Source: Bugula neritina (lineage: Eukaryota; Bryozoa; Gymnolaemata; Cheilostomatida; Bugulidae). Taken from it: 64,000 nucleotides of DNA. Positions within the stretch are counted from its first letter, which is position 1. Every line of letters begins with the position of its first letter. A program made the position numbers and the translations under genes. The DNA lies in NCBI GenBank assembly GCA_964035545.1, contig OZ037766.1, forward strand, positions 10,053,722 to 10,117,721, written 5' to 3'. The notes under the pieces are model-generated. The model saw nothing but the letters and a program-made list of their open reading frames with translations, did no database searches and was not told the origin of the DNA. Positions 28,580-51,012 of this stretch are shown here, one piece after another.

Positions 28580-31351
28580 GAGTTGAACAACAAAGGTGGT
28601 GCCAGCAAACAGTATTATTTCTCATATTAATGTTGACAATAACCTTAAAGTGCAGTGATGGGTCACTTCCTCAAGATACTTGCCAGGTAAAAACTAAAGA
28701 ATGTGTTGGTAATCTTCACCCAGGGCTAACGAATTCTCTGCAGAAAATGACCATTGATGACGCGAAGTTATATGAACTGGCCAGGCAACTGAGGAGAATT
28801 GAGAAAAATTACCTGAGCTCTGAGTTGACACCTGTACAGAGAGCAAAGCCAGGTAATTCAACATTGATTTTGTCATAACGGCCTTTAGGCTTTCAGTTTT
28901 ACCATTATTATTACCAATACTACAAATAAGCGAAAAAATGGGACTTAGGTAAGTGCTACTAGCTTATATCATTTTAGTTGCTAACCTAAATTTTAGGTAG
29001 TCAATACATGCTACAGGTTTTGAAATGCTGATATATCTTTTTACAAAAGATCGAATGTTGCATTATTCAAAAGCCATAGCATCTTCATAATATTACTATT
29101 GTGTTACAAACACTGACATGTTTATGTTATTTTAAGCTGGTGCATATTTTATTTGCTAACAAAGATTGAATAGTCACTGTGCTTGCTTAGAATTTAAATT
29201 CATTTTCAAAAATTCTGGCCTCAGATCCTAAATTAATTATAAAAGCAATAATTATTGGTTGCAAGAGCATTAAATGATAACAAACTAGCTTTATGTGCGG
29301 ACTTTAGGCAACTACCAGGCTTACACATATATCATCAGGCTAAATATAAACAGCACTTTTTAAAAGTTATATCCGTTTGTTTGCTGCCACAACAAATTAA
29401 GATATTGTGGGACCATTTTCTGGCATGGCTTCTAATGTTGAATATTTTACAGGGTTGGTAAGCTACATCAAGGAGAAGCTGATTCAACCAGCACTGCAGG
29501 ACTGCTATGCTGACTTCGCTTACATGGGAAGTGCATACGAGTTCACATCTGTACCAGGTTCCTCGGATTTTGACATCCAGGTTTTTCTAAAAGTGCCATT
29601 TACCAGGCAAAACAGAGTGAAGATGTCATCAGCTACAGCCCTACCTAGTGGTGACCCAGACTGGATGAGAGTCAAAGGGGGACCAGAAAATCTACTGAAT
29701 GATGAAGGCTATTTTTCTCCAATTAAGGTCAAACCAAGTAATGATAATATGAACAATATCTAATGTAAAATTTGTAGCTGAACTTCATTTTTCTAAAACA
29801 AATCAAAAATTTCAATTAAAGCTATTTCGCAAACTAAAAGAAGTCATTTTATGTTTCAAACTTCAAGTCTAATTTTTATGACTGCATAGTTATGCTTTAA
29901 ACACAAGCCTGCGTGATACCAATAAAATTAATTTGGACAAAATAAATCAAATAGAAGACTAAGACCATGTTTATCAATTTACAGGCTCGCCAACTGGTCA
30001 CCAGTAAGATTGACAGGGCTCTGCAAGCAAATGGCTTTCAAATAAGTTTTCAAGGTTCTCCTGCTGTAGTTAGAAGATCCACACATGGACCAGCTACCAC
30101 CTTAGATGTGACCTGGAAAGAAGAAAAACTTTCCATTGACATAGTTGTTTGCTTGAGAAAAATAGATCTTCAGGGCAGGTGTGGTATAATCACATAGTTT
30201 CTTGCTTGCATGTGTTATGTTTCTGGTAAAACCCTGACTATTGTTTAACTATTGTGATTTCTTCCAGCAACTATGATCTGGTGGGGAAACCGTACCATGA
30301 AAAGGACAAGGATTTCTGGCGTCAATCGTATGCAGAAGAAGAGCTAGCCCAGCTTCGGAGATATCACTACAGTTCCATGTAAGTGAACTTGTGGGCTATG
30401 CATTTATGTTTTAAATATTAACAAATGGTTTTCAATAATATTGAAGCCTAAAGTAGAAAGCTCCAAGTAACCTGTAGTAAATTGTAGTATACACTTTTCA
30501 ACTAGCTGAAGCAAAGTGTATAACTATTCCAAACCATGTAAATGTATGGTGAAATTTTAACAACTTCAATAAAGCAAATAAATTGTCTCTCAACACTTGC
30601 TATTTACAAATATGGGGTGTACCTCTATTTACCAGACCCAACTTTCCTATTCACATATCGTTTTCATTAAATCATAGAATGAATTGACTTTAGGAGAAAG
30701 TCATTGCTGCTGAGAATAATGAAAGTTATAAAGAACCATCATCCTCAAATGAGAATGTTTGCCAGCTACTTCTACAAGAATGTCTTGTTTATGTTGGATG
30801 CTAGAAACCCAATTGCTAGCTGGGAAAGAGCTGACTTGGCGAACAGGTAATGTATTGTGTTAATTTTAGCTAAAAATCTCGATTGCAAGTTATAGGCCAT
30901 GTAGTTTTAACTTTCTGTGGAATAAAAAAAATCCTGTCTACGAGTGTACACTTTCATACACTTAGATTTAATATTGAAGTATGTATTAAGAAGAATTCAA
31001 CTTTTAAATAAACTAGGTTAATCTACAGTGAGAATTTTAATAAAGCTGTTTCCTTACAGCTATAGAAGTTGATAATAAACAATGCTAATTATAGAATACT
31101 ATGTACCATGACCTTTAAATACACTGAATGTATTAAGGTTAATACAATATTTTGTTGTCTATTTCAGGTTTATAGATATGATCAATCTGATCCACCAGGT
31201 GCTTTCAGACAGGTCATTGCCATTGCATTTCAATTCCAAGGTTAATTATCTTGCCAACAAAAGTGCTATCAGTATTTCTACTGTAGCCAATTACTTGGGT
31301 GATATCATCAAAAAAGGCAACTACAGCAATTTATTGGACAGAGTTCCTTAA
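26713..31351 (+). CDS. Mab-21 / cGAS-like nucleotidyltransferase with N-terminal hydrophobic segment
   Basis: Exons: 26713-26719 (ATG GAG G), 28580-28852, 29453-29727, 29985-30178, 30268-30378, 30694-30846, 31168-31351; phases agree, 398 aa. Family members transfer nucleotides; active cGAS-like receptors make cyclic dinucleotides after sensing nucleic acid. The helix motif GSAYE (G119-S120) is followed by SDFDIQ (D132, D134), and a third acidic residue lies in LSIDIVV (D237). This is the G-S...[E/D]xD...D arrangement of catalytic members. A GYFSPIK motif and a C-terminal helical Mab-21 region complete the fold. The HX5CCX6C zinc thumb of vertebrate cGAS is absent. Residues 13-25 (TVLFLILMLTITL) look like a signal peptide or anchor, unusual for cGAS-like receptors but known in ITPRIP-like and MiD49/51 relatives. 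The start exon is inferred; without it an in-frame ATG exists at 28510. The donor GTCAAA at 29728 is weak. Confidence 0.82.
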
Positions 31352-31871
31352 GATTTTGAAAATATACCATCAGGTTCACTAACACCATGTTATATTTTCT
31401 GTACAACTTCGAAAATTTATTATTGATTTCACTTCCTCTTCCATCATTTAAGAACAATTTTTGCATCTAACCTAATGCATGCAATGTTAGCTTTCATATT
31501 TTGTGTTGCCATTTGTGATGGCTCCCGTCAGTTTTGGTCTCTTGGCATTATTCGCTATTGTTAGTTATAAGGGGTTTTATCTATAGTTGTCATAAATAGG
31601 TCAGTTTTAGCTTTTAGTGTGTAATAGTCAATTAACATGTGCTCTTTCTAGCTGTCCAATCAGTTTTGTGATATCTGCTATGGTTTATGAATGATTGGTG
31701 TTTTAATGAGCCATTCCATGGTTGGCAAGCTGGTCACGTGATTAGAGCATAATAGCGCGCACTTTAACAATAGTTAAAATAGCGGCGTAGTGTAGAGCGC
31801 AACGTAATTAGGTATAATTTGACTGAGAATTGTTACTAATAATAAACATGGCGACTGGATCGCGCTGCAAG
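31352..31871 (+). promoter_or_regulatory. GC-richer promoter-like region and interrupted first exon
   Basis: After the cGAS-like stop, the DNA becomes CpG-richer than its surroundings (GCGCGC, GCGGCG around 31755-31800). It ends in AATAAACATGGCG with an ATG at 31848-31850, followed by seven codons up to the TTAA where element copy 2 begins. It resembles the 5' end of a gene whose body I cannot find downstream. Confidence 0.35.
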
Positions 31872-31875
31872 TTAA

Positions 31876-34800
31876 ACATCGTAGGCATCCAGGTTATTTT
31901 GATAAAATCAATTACTGTTAATTAAAAGATCATACTTTTTTAGTTGCATTCACAAAATATATACAAAAAATCTCAACTCAATATACCAGAAAAAATGAAT
32001 TAAAATATATGTGTTAATAGCACTGAGATTGACGTGACCGTGGCACATGAAAAATCTGAAAGAAGAGTTGTCTTCTATTTTTCTATATTGATATATAGAG
32101 CTTGTCGTGAAAATGAAGATTTTTTAAAAAAAATATTGTGATCCTCTGGTAACTTCCTGAATTTAGAAAATTAACTCATATGTTTCTTTTTATGTGGACA
32201 ACAGCTCACTTTTTTTAAATTTATTTTGAAGCTCTTTTCGTAAAAAATAATCAAAAGTAAAAAATCCAAAATTTTTACAAATTGGTTCGGGGCTTGACGT
32301 GAAAGGCATTTGGACGAAGATGTCAAGGTCACCATTAATAAATTTATTTTATCACAATTCACAATACTGCACAGAAAGTTAATGAAGTGGGCTGAAAATT
32401 AGGTTGCTAGCATATTCATATTGATATGCATTATATTGATTGTTACAGTATTATTTTTTAAATGTGTTTTGTTATCAGTTATGTTTAACTTCTTTATAGA
32501 GCTGCTGTTAGACTAAGATTAAGACATAATATTAGCAACAATGAATGATTCAATGATAATATTAATAATTAATATCACTTTAATATTAAATTAAAATTAT
32601 TATTAAATTGAAATTCACGGTGACGTATCACTATCACTATGAGTATGAGTATCGTACAAATTAATTATGAGTATGAGTATCACTATGACATTAACTCAAT
32701 CAGTGATTGACTATTACTATGAATATGACTGTGCATAACTCAATGAGAATATCAATATGAATATGGCTTCTAATTCTTGTAACTTTTGACTATCACTATG
32801 ATGATGCTGATAGTGATAATCACTGCCAGCCCAAGTATCATACTCATAGTGATACTATTACTATTGTCTATTAGTATTAATAACTAGTATTACTATTAGT
32901 ACAACTACTAGTACTGTACTAGTATTACTCATAGTTCTGATAATGATGGAGATAATAGTTTTAAAAGTTCTACTTCTACTTTTATAGTAACTGTGAGCTA
33001 GATTGTATATGTTGAACTCTACTCATTTTTTACTACTAATGCTAATACTAATAGTAATAGTAATACTAATAATTATAGTTGTTATAATGATAGTAATACT
33101 AATAGTAATAATAACTATTTCAATTTGATAATTTATGTTTTACAACAGCATTATCGCTTATCAATTACATTGGTTCATAATATGATTATTTTAATTTTGC
33201 TTTGTGTGTTTTTTCATGTTGTAAATTTAAGTTCGTATGGTTATTTAATGAACTAGAGAACTAGCCAAATGTTATGTACCGATTGCAATAATTTACTATA
33301 AACTCAGTGAAATTTAAAACCTAATTGATATTACTATGACATTGATTGTACAGAGGTAGCTAAAATATACATTAAATTACCAATAATTTTAACTCGCCAA
33401 TACACTATGAGTAGAACAGTCAAATGCAATGATAGAAAATTAATTAGTCATAGCAGCCCGTTGCTTGAGGAACATTGAGCTACAGGTCTAAAATGATTTA
33501 GTTTTGTGATCCCTTATATAACAAAATAATTTTTTTTAAACTGGTTTAATACTTTTATTATAAACACGCTTATCAAAGTAACATGTTTTTGATGTATATT
33601 CTATTAAAAAAGCAATCACATCAGGTTTTCAATTTGTATGTTGTACAAAGTTTATTATGGTGACAAGTTACTAAATTATATGGTTCAGCTTTGTAAAGTA
33701 AAGCTGATAAAATAAATACAATTATGTGATTGTTTTACTGCTATATATTAAATTTAAATGAGTTGAATAATATCCTAGTGCATTGAATTAGATATTTTTT
33801 TTAGCTTTGGTACACCTGTTTGTTATAGGCTAACATTCCACCAATAGAAGAATGGTGCAAGTAGAAGAAATTTCAGGTGCAGAAAGCTAAGGAGCAGTCA
33901 GAATGCTGCCAGAGTTGTGAAGAGGCACTTGAAAAAGCTGAATTTCAATAATGACATGAAATTCGTAACAGATCACCCTGGTGTAATTGAACTGACATGG
34001 CCAGCAGAGTTCTCGAAGTCACATACAACAGCTATTTACATCATCATGGTTAGCTTAAATGTAATTCCTATATCAGTCTCTAATATATAGTTTGATATCT
34101 GCTGTAAATTCGCTTAAGGAGCATACACATAACCAAAACTGAGTTACACTATAGTATTTGTTCTTGAATATATTTACCAAGATAAGTAGATTTGCTAATT
34201 CATTAACAGTAAAATTATAATGATACAACAATTTTTCTTTTAGATGATTCAATCAATAACATAAGACACTACAACATGGTTTTGCAGTTATAGAGTATTA
34301 ATTTTCTGGCTCTTTCCAAATCTTCATAGAAGGCAAAGAAAACCACCGTCAGCTTGCCTTTATAACTGAGTGCACGCGTCTTCCACCTACAGATGATGAT
34401 TAACAATTTGCTGGTGTGGAACTTTCTAATTTTGTTTACAATGAAGATAGATTATAGGACATTATTCTTTATGTAAAGATTGTCAAGTTTTGTTATAATT
34501 AAGAACAGTTTTAGTTTCAATAAATCAGTTCAACATTATGGACATCATTGCACAAACATTTTAATCTTTACTATCTACAAAGGTATCTGATGGACTACTT
34601 AAAAATACAAAACTATGCTCCAGATACACAATGCACTGACCAGCAAAGTTAAAATGAGTTGGAGATGTAGAACATAATATCTTGTTCAAGGCTTTTCCCT
34701 GCTGTTGGAACCTTCTACTTCAGAACACTGAATTGAACAAACATATGTAGATATATGAAACTTTGCAAAAAATAATAATGTGAAATTAGTTGCTAAGTAT

Positions 34801-36659
34801 CACATTGCTAATAAATACAGCATTGTGTAATGTTTTATTTAATTTTTTTTGAGCCATTGGATCTATAGGCCCGCATAGTATTTACTATATTATAACTAAT
34901 AAATTGCAGACACATTATGTCAGACCAGTTTCCATTTAAATAGAATAGTGTAGGCTATCAAATTTGTAGAAGTAAAAAACCGCATTCATATTTAGTAAAA
35001 TACTTGCCTTTTTTTTTCATGATGCCTCTACTGCTAAAAAGAGAAGTTTTTATCAATACAGCTCCATCAATCTGTATCCTGATGAAGCTAGTAGTTTAGG
35101 AACAATTGTGGGGGGGGGGAGTGTAGGCTGAGCTGCAGTATAGGAAGAACCCCAACATATGTAATCTATTCAGCACATTATATGTATATTTATTCAAAAA
35201 AGGATTTAGAAAATGCTTTATGAAGAGATGAACAAAGTAAAAATTAATGCTGGTGAAAGTAATATTATTACACCCATTAGAATTACTAGCAGCTATAGCA
35301 TTAAAATTATGTATTTTCATAAAAATGTGTCTAATTTATGCTACAAAGTTATTACTGCCAAAGGTTACAAAATTTACCAGTCACATTCATGCAGCTGGCG
35401 GAGAATAACTAACTTTCACTTGCAATAAATATTATATAATATATTGATAATTATTGGAATCATAATTATATTTATTGTTATGATCATTATGATTATAATT
35501 ATTTAATATTATCTTTATGTTTGTATTTAAAGTTGTTCCTTAAATTAAAAGTTGTTTAAGTTTTATAAATTTATTATAATTATATTTCTGTATAAGTATT
35601 AGTATAATTAAATTATTATAATTTATATTTTATTATTTATATTTATTTCACTTTTTATTTCAAGACCAGCAGTTCAAATTGAAATTAATACTTGTGTCGT
35701 TTGCTTTATATTATAACTTACAAGTATAACTATTAACATAATAATATTACATTTGCTATTAGTATTACTATGAATATAAATATTTATATTAATATAGCTA
35801 TCGGTATAACTTATAGTTATAGTTATACTTATAGTTATAACTAATATTATAACTATAAGTATAAGTTAAAGTATTAGTTTCGAAACTGATCCTGCTCCGT
35901 AACATTAACATACTGATACTGTCATATGATTATCATTATGACTAATAATAGTATTAATAAATATAACCATTGAATATTATTAATAATAGTTCACCAATAG
36001 GCGATAGTCATAGACTTAGAGTGAGAGTCAATGTCATAGAAATAGAGTTAGACTAGTGACACTCATACTGATACTGTGATTCACTGATTTAGTTACAAAT
36101 TTCAAAACTTGGTTTTACGTAGACAACTACTAACCTATAATTCATCACAAAACGGTTGAAAATCATCATTTACTGCATATTTAAGAGTAATTTTCTGGTA
36201 GTGTGGTCGACATGATAATTGAAATTAAAATAGGGAAAATAATTATTTTGTGATTTACAGCAAGTTACAAACTAGCGAAATGGAATAGTCCATTTGAAAA
36301 CAGTTAAATTAGTTACCTTTCTTGATGTTGCGTAGCTAACGTTAGTTATTAGTAGCCGCCCGAAGAGTAACATTCATGTGATTTGAGCTACGAATAACGA
36401 GAATCTGTGACAAACCCGCTTCTTAATAACTTTACGCGATATAAACTCACGCTACAATTGGGCTATTTTGCCATCCCCACGTCACGGAGGGCACGCTCGC
36501 GGGCAAGTCTGGGCAAGTCTAAGACACCTAATATGACCACTTTTACTTACATTTTTGTAGTGTTTTCGTATAAGAAATTGGGTAAAATGCTGATAAAACA
36601 GTTGAAAAGCATGCAAACTTTTGCTCAAATGTAATAAATAACCTGGAAGCTTACCGCCT
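31876..36659 (+). mobile_element. TTAA-flanked terminal-inverted-repeat element, copy 2 (4.78 kb)
   Basis: Direct-orientation copy of the element at 21183-26474, again flanked by TTAA (31872-31875 and 36660-36663). Copies align along their whole length with only a few substitutions per hundred bases in the parts compared by eye, plus small indels (a 10-base one near 36480) and the missing 567-base segment. The left terminal repeat has one change (GGCATCC for GGCTTCC). The exon-like segment is still open here (about 33875-34046), but the longer second block has a stop at 34401 (AAA to TAA). No transposase is recognised. High identity suggests recent movement. Confidence 0.75.
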
Positions 36660-36663
36660 TTAA

Positions 36664-38640
36664 TGGATAACAGATATTGACAATTTAAAAGAATGTTTCT
36701 ACATTGAAAATTAAGGACAAGGACTAAAAGAGTAGTGGTGATAATAGTAATGATGAACTTAGTGACAACAGTGATACAAAAGAGTTAAATTTTATTATGA
36801 AACCACGTGGCATTATAGTATTAATCTCTCAGGATAATCATCAAAATGTTCTCATTATACTGAACTCAACTCTGGAATATTGATTAAAATATTGCAGATA
36901 TGAATTTTAAATTAATATTTTCATGATCAGCATAAAAAACTACCTCTGGTAATTAACTTTTGGGCTGATGGAGCTAATTGAAGACACTGTTGCTAGGTAG
37001 ATAAACAACGAATTTAGTACAATTTTGAGTCGCGAACTTTGACTGTTAATTACTCGCAATAATAAAAGTCGTTTGTTGTGGACCGCTGTGTGTATAACCT
37101 GGCATATTTCTGGTTCTATTTGACTGATTTTAAAAATTTAAAGTGCAATGTGATCACAAAGTCCTACTCTATTCATCCACATCAAAAAGTAAAAATCTTG
37201 GATGACCCCCAAGAGACCAAAAATGACAGCAGCCATCACATTTATTCAGTTATGCAATTTCACAATTTAGCTTATTCTAGTCATAATTTTTGACAAATTT
37301 TCTTCCCATTTCTGTTTATTATTAGCTAATATTCTAGAAAATCTATCTATATACTGAAAAATAAATTACCAACATGCATAATAAAGCCTTTCATAAACAA
37401 AGTGGCCTGAAGTCTGGATTTTTAGCATTGATTTGCATAAACCATTATTTTGTAGGCCTTCAAGCTTTGCCTACACTTTACTGTCTTTATACAGATATTG
37501 TCTTTACATATTACAAAAATTTCACAAGCAACTTGCTGGTCACTGTGACATACACCATTTAATTAGAAATTATGCACACTGCAGTTAGTAAACACAGATA
37601 GAAAGGAGCTATGTTCTGAGTTTTTGGTGAAATCAGGGGCGGAGAATTATGTATATCTTGCTAAAATTATTGAACCATCAGTGTTGGGGAAATCCACATG
37701 ATGAAAAAAAACTGTTCATTATTAGTATAAATAAACTATTAAATTAGAACAATCATTTGTTCAGTGTTGGTATATTCAAAGACACACCAATTGGCAATAG
37801 CTAATGGACAATGTTAACCTGGTGTACCAAATAGTGACATAATTAATAACAAAAATGTACTATAATCTTGTGATGCAATTAGGATAAAACAAACATTACT
37901 GTGAGTATTGATATCAACACATGGAAAATAAAATCAGAAACATACATTACTATGGTGAGCAAAAGTTTGAACACCTGAAATATGGCAATTGATAAAAAAC
38001 CAACTGTAATAGAGTAAAATCTGCACAGGCCTTCTTGCTCTCTAAAACTTTACAATGAGTCATCCATTAAATAAGAATTCAAACCTAACTAAAAGATTAG
38101 CATCAACAAAATTAAGTCTGTAATACTAGGAAATAATCATAAAATAAAATCCATTTGCACAAGACCCCATGCATAAAATAATGTGAAATAGAGCAACTGA
38201 TGTAATGCTCAACAGATACAAGTGAAAGACTGCCATTGTCACAGAGCATGAGCTCACTGAAGACACTCAAGCCGCCTCCTCTCAGTAGTGATTGACACCA
38301 AAATATGAACAGAAACCTGTAATCATAACATGAATGAATGTATTTGCATTGTTTCCATCTTTTACCAGGTCACATTATTAAGACATTCTTGAACATTTTC
38401 AGGAAAAATTTCAAGTTTATGAGATTTAAAACAAAATGCATTGCATGTATAAGTACGCAGAATGAACTCAAACATTGAAATACAAAATATATTCAATAAT
38501 ATTGATTGAGATAAATATTCAGTAGAGGTATATTCATTGCATGATATTCCACTGCCAGCCACTAGACTGAATAGAGTACTTAGAAGTAAATAAATACTAA
38601 CAACTGAGGATATTAAAAGCTGAGAAAACTTACTCAGGCG
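36664..38640. other. Intergenic DNA before the DLGAP5-like gene end
   Basis: About 2 kb of AT-rich sequence between element copy 2 and the stop of the minus-strand DLGAP5-like gene; its left-most part of the minus 3' UTR must lie here. No coding sequence is supported. Confidence 0.5.
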
Positions 38641-47883
<9,243 letters not shown>

Positions 47884-50800
47884 AATTCAAGATTGAACAC
47901 TGTAATGCTATTATAACAGATACTGCAGTGCATTTGCTATACAATTATCATAATAATATTGACTGGATGCCCCATTGATTTAATTCACTGATATTATATG
48001 ACATACAATGAGTACTGCATACCCTTAATTTAAAATCTTTTCTTATATTTGATTTCAGAATATCTGAGCCTGTGCAATATATTCATTTTGTACAGCATAA
48101 TGAAGGAATTACCAACTCTGAATAATGGGATCATTGAAATGAATATTGTATAAAATAATAGCCTTACATTTGTGTACAGTAGAAGCAATCTTGGTATAAT
48201 TCTAGTATAATAGCACTCAATTTAGACCGCAATGTGTTTAGAAATATTATAACACTAATGTAATACCATTTGCGTCAGAGCTCCACTGATACCAGGAATT
48301 TTATTGTACATTTCTTTCCCATATTTACTTTGAGCAAAAACCAATCTAATGAGAATGTCTTATTTGTAAAATTTTTAAAACAACCATTTCATTAAAGTAC
48401 ACTCTTTTATTATTTAACAGTTTGAGTAAGCCTGAGAACTTAAAATATGCGACTTCCACAGCCCTGGGTTCCAATGCATCATTAAGTAAAATTGTAACTC
48501 ATTTTTATCCGCACTTGCATAGTATGGATGTTGAAGTACAGATTGTAGCTGTATGAGACTATACCTTTGCATTTTCTTTATATGATCACTGCAGCACGGA
48601 ATGTATGCCTAAACAGCTAAAATTTATTGAACTATTTAAGGCTCTATAGACAGCAGGTATATGATAGAATATAGATAATATACCATGCAGTACAATGCTG
48701 ATATCACTGTTATCTATATATAGGGGAGATGATAATAAAAAACTGTTGCCTTCAAGTATAAATAAAGAAGTAGGTGTCTTCAAAGGTCTCAGTTATTAAA
48801 TATGCTGGAAAAATAATATACACGCGCGCACACACACGCACACGCACACACACACACACGCACATATATTAAAGCTTTTTAGAGATGTGTACTGTTGTTT
48901 TTTATATATTATTTAAAAACATATAAAACGAAATTATGCAAAAATTTAACAGTTTGCAACTGTTTCAATGTTGCTCTTAATAAATAGGTTTAAGGGTACC
49001 TCTGTGTGAAAAAAATTGCTTTAATTCAAAAACATGGTTTATTCAAGCATATATTTTAAAGAGGTATAGCAATAAAAATGAAAATTACTAATATTTTTGT
49101 AATGTGCTACCAAATAAAATGGAATGTGATAATAGTACTAGTAATCATGTATAGATGCAAAAAGCACCAAATCTGCGATAGATGTGACTGACTTATAAAG
49201 TGCACAACCACTACTCAAAGCAACAGCAAGAAACTATTTGAAGAAGTAAAACCTAGAGTTCTTTAAGCAGGATGAAACAAGCCCAACTGGTGACAAAAAT
49301 AACACAAAAGTAGTGTCTTCGTTGTATGACTAAATCGCCGAATGCAAACAGAAAAATTTTAGTAGCCCAAGTTCTTTAATCACTCTTATGCATATTAATG
49401 GTTTGGAGCATGGGATGAAATTCTTGTGAGAACATAACTTTTTTGCTCCTGTTTTCATATAGAACACAGCCTTTATACATTACCACAGTACTTACCTAGA
49501 CTTACAAAAAGAAGAATTTTATCCAAGCATTTTAGCACCAATATCTTGTTGCCTTTTTCCCCAGGCTACAACTTGTAACTTTATAGAAACCGAGCAGAAT
49601 TGGATGTCAAACGCACCATTCGCCTTAATCCTTTCGTGGATCATTTAATGCACTATTAGAGTCACCTTTTCTGGTAGGACAACAGAGTTTTGACTACATC
49701 AGCGCACGAAAGCTGCTTGATGTTTCTTGAACTAAATATAGAAAGGAATTAATGGAGGAGGGGAAATTGGGTTAGATACTAGCTAGTAGACTTAGAAAGA
49801 GCAATGATTGTTGTAATGCACTATTGTTGCTTCCAAATATCTTCAGCTGTTTTGGAATATTGCATTGCTGTTTCTAGTTTTTGTTTCAGCATAATAATGT
49901 TGCCCCTACAAATTAACTTTTCTTGGACGGTGAGAGAGTAGCAAGTAACTTTACTGTAGTACAATGTAGCCTAACTTTCAGTTCAAAAGCCGCTAGCCGT
50001 AAACGATACGTGTCCAAGTCATGCTCTATTGATAAAAGGGAATTCGGAAACTTGAATAATCTATTATCGCAAAGGCTGGGTTTTACAAGGATACAAAATT
50101 TCCATTTGCGTTGAGATAATACGCAATAAGTTGGCTGCTGTTCATTTGCCCTAGTTACTAAATCATGAGCACTGTTGCCAGTGAATAATGATGCTTGCTG
50201 AATTATAATTATTTACATCCACTGGTATGTACTGTGCTACTTGTAATATTACTGGATGTAAAGACTATATAGCTCTTAGTTTGAGCCAGAGTTGATAGAA
50301 CATAAACTCTTTGGTGAGAAATTGAGGGCCCTGAAAAGGGCCCAAAAAAATTAAAAAAGTCCTAGTACAAATTAGGTCATACAAGGGCTATTAAAATGGT
50401 TTACAGTCAGAGTAACATAACTATGAACTAAATATTGTAATATTGAGCTAGGTTCTGTAAGTGTACATCAGTCAAACATAATATGTACACTGCCTATGTA
50501 CAAGTTGTAAATTATACAGTTAAACATAATTCTAGCCATAACAGGGCAGGCAATACACAAAAGCTAATTGAATATCGAAAGTTCTTACAAGCAACCGAGA
50601 AAATAAGTTTTAAATACGCTACCTTGGCTAGGTAAGTCTTGAAATAGAAAAAACTAAAGATTATAATTATGCTATTAGTGCATTCCGAAATTGCACAAAA
50701 TAGGTCTTGAACAAAATTACAGTCATTTACTTACACTACATTAGCATTAGAAACCACTAGTCTACATCAAGTGCATACCATGGAAAAATTAAAAGTAATA

Positions 50801-51012
50801 CTGTATAGGCATATCTTTGTTCAAAAAATTTACAAGTATCTAATAGATATGCATTATAAATATAGAAGCATGATAAACAGCAATTATAATACTAAATTAA
50901 TTAGCTATGCTGCTCCAATTGCAAAAATGATGAGAAATGGACTTGTCAGTAAGGCTATAAAAATATATCTGGGAATGAACATGTATAGCCAGCAAAGTAA
51001 CTGTCACCATAA
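47884..51012. other. Intergenic DNA between DLGAP5-like and PNRC genes
   Basis: About 3 kb of AT-rich DNA with a short CA-rich stretch near 48820-48865. It must hold the DLGAP5-like promoter (right of 47883) and the PNRC 3' UTR (left of 51013). I see no coding sequence. Confidence 0.5.

Noticed and set aside
21179-36663. Segmental duplication as explanation for the 5-kb repeat pair
   Set aside because: Homology ends exactly at TTAA on all sides and the ends form an inverted repeat, which fits transposition better.
49923-50114. 63-codon plus-strand frame in the DLGAP5-PNRC interval
   Set aside because: Isolated, no splice context and no recognisable content.
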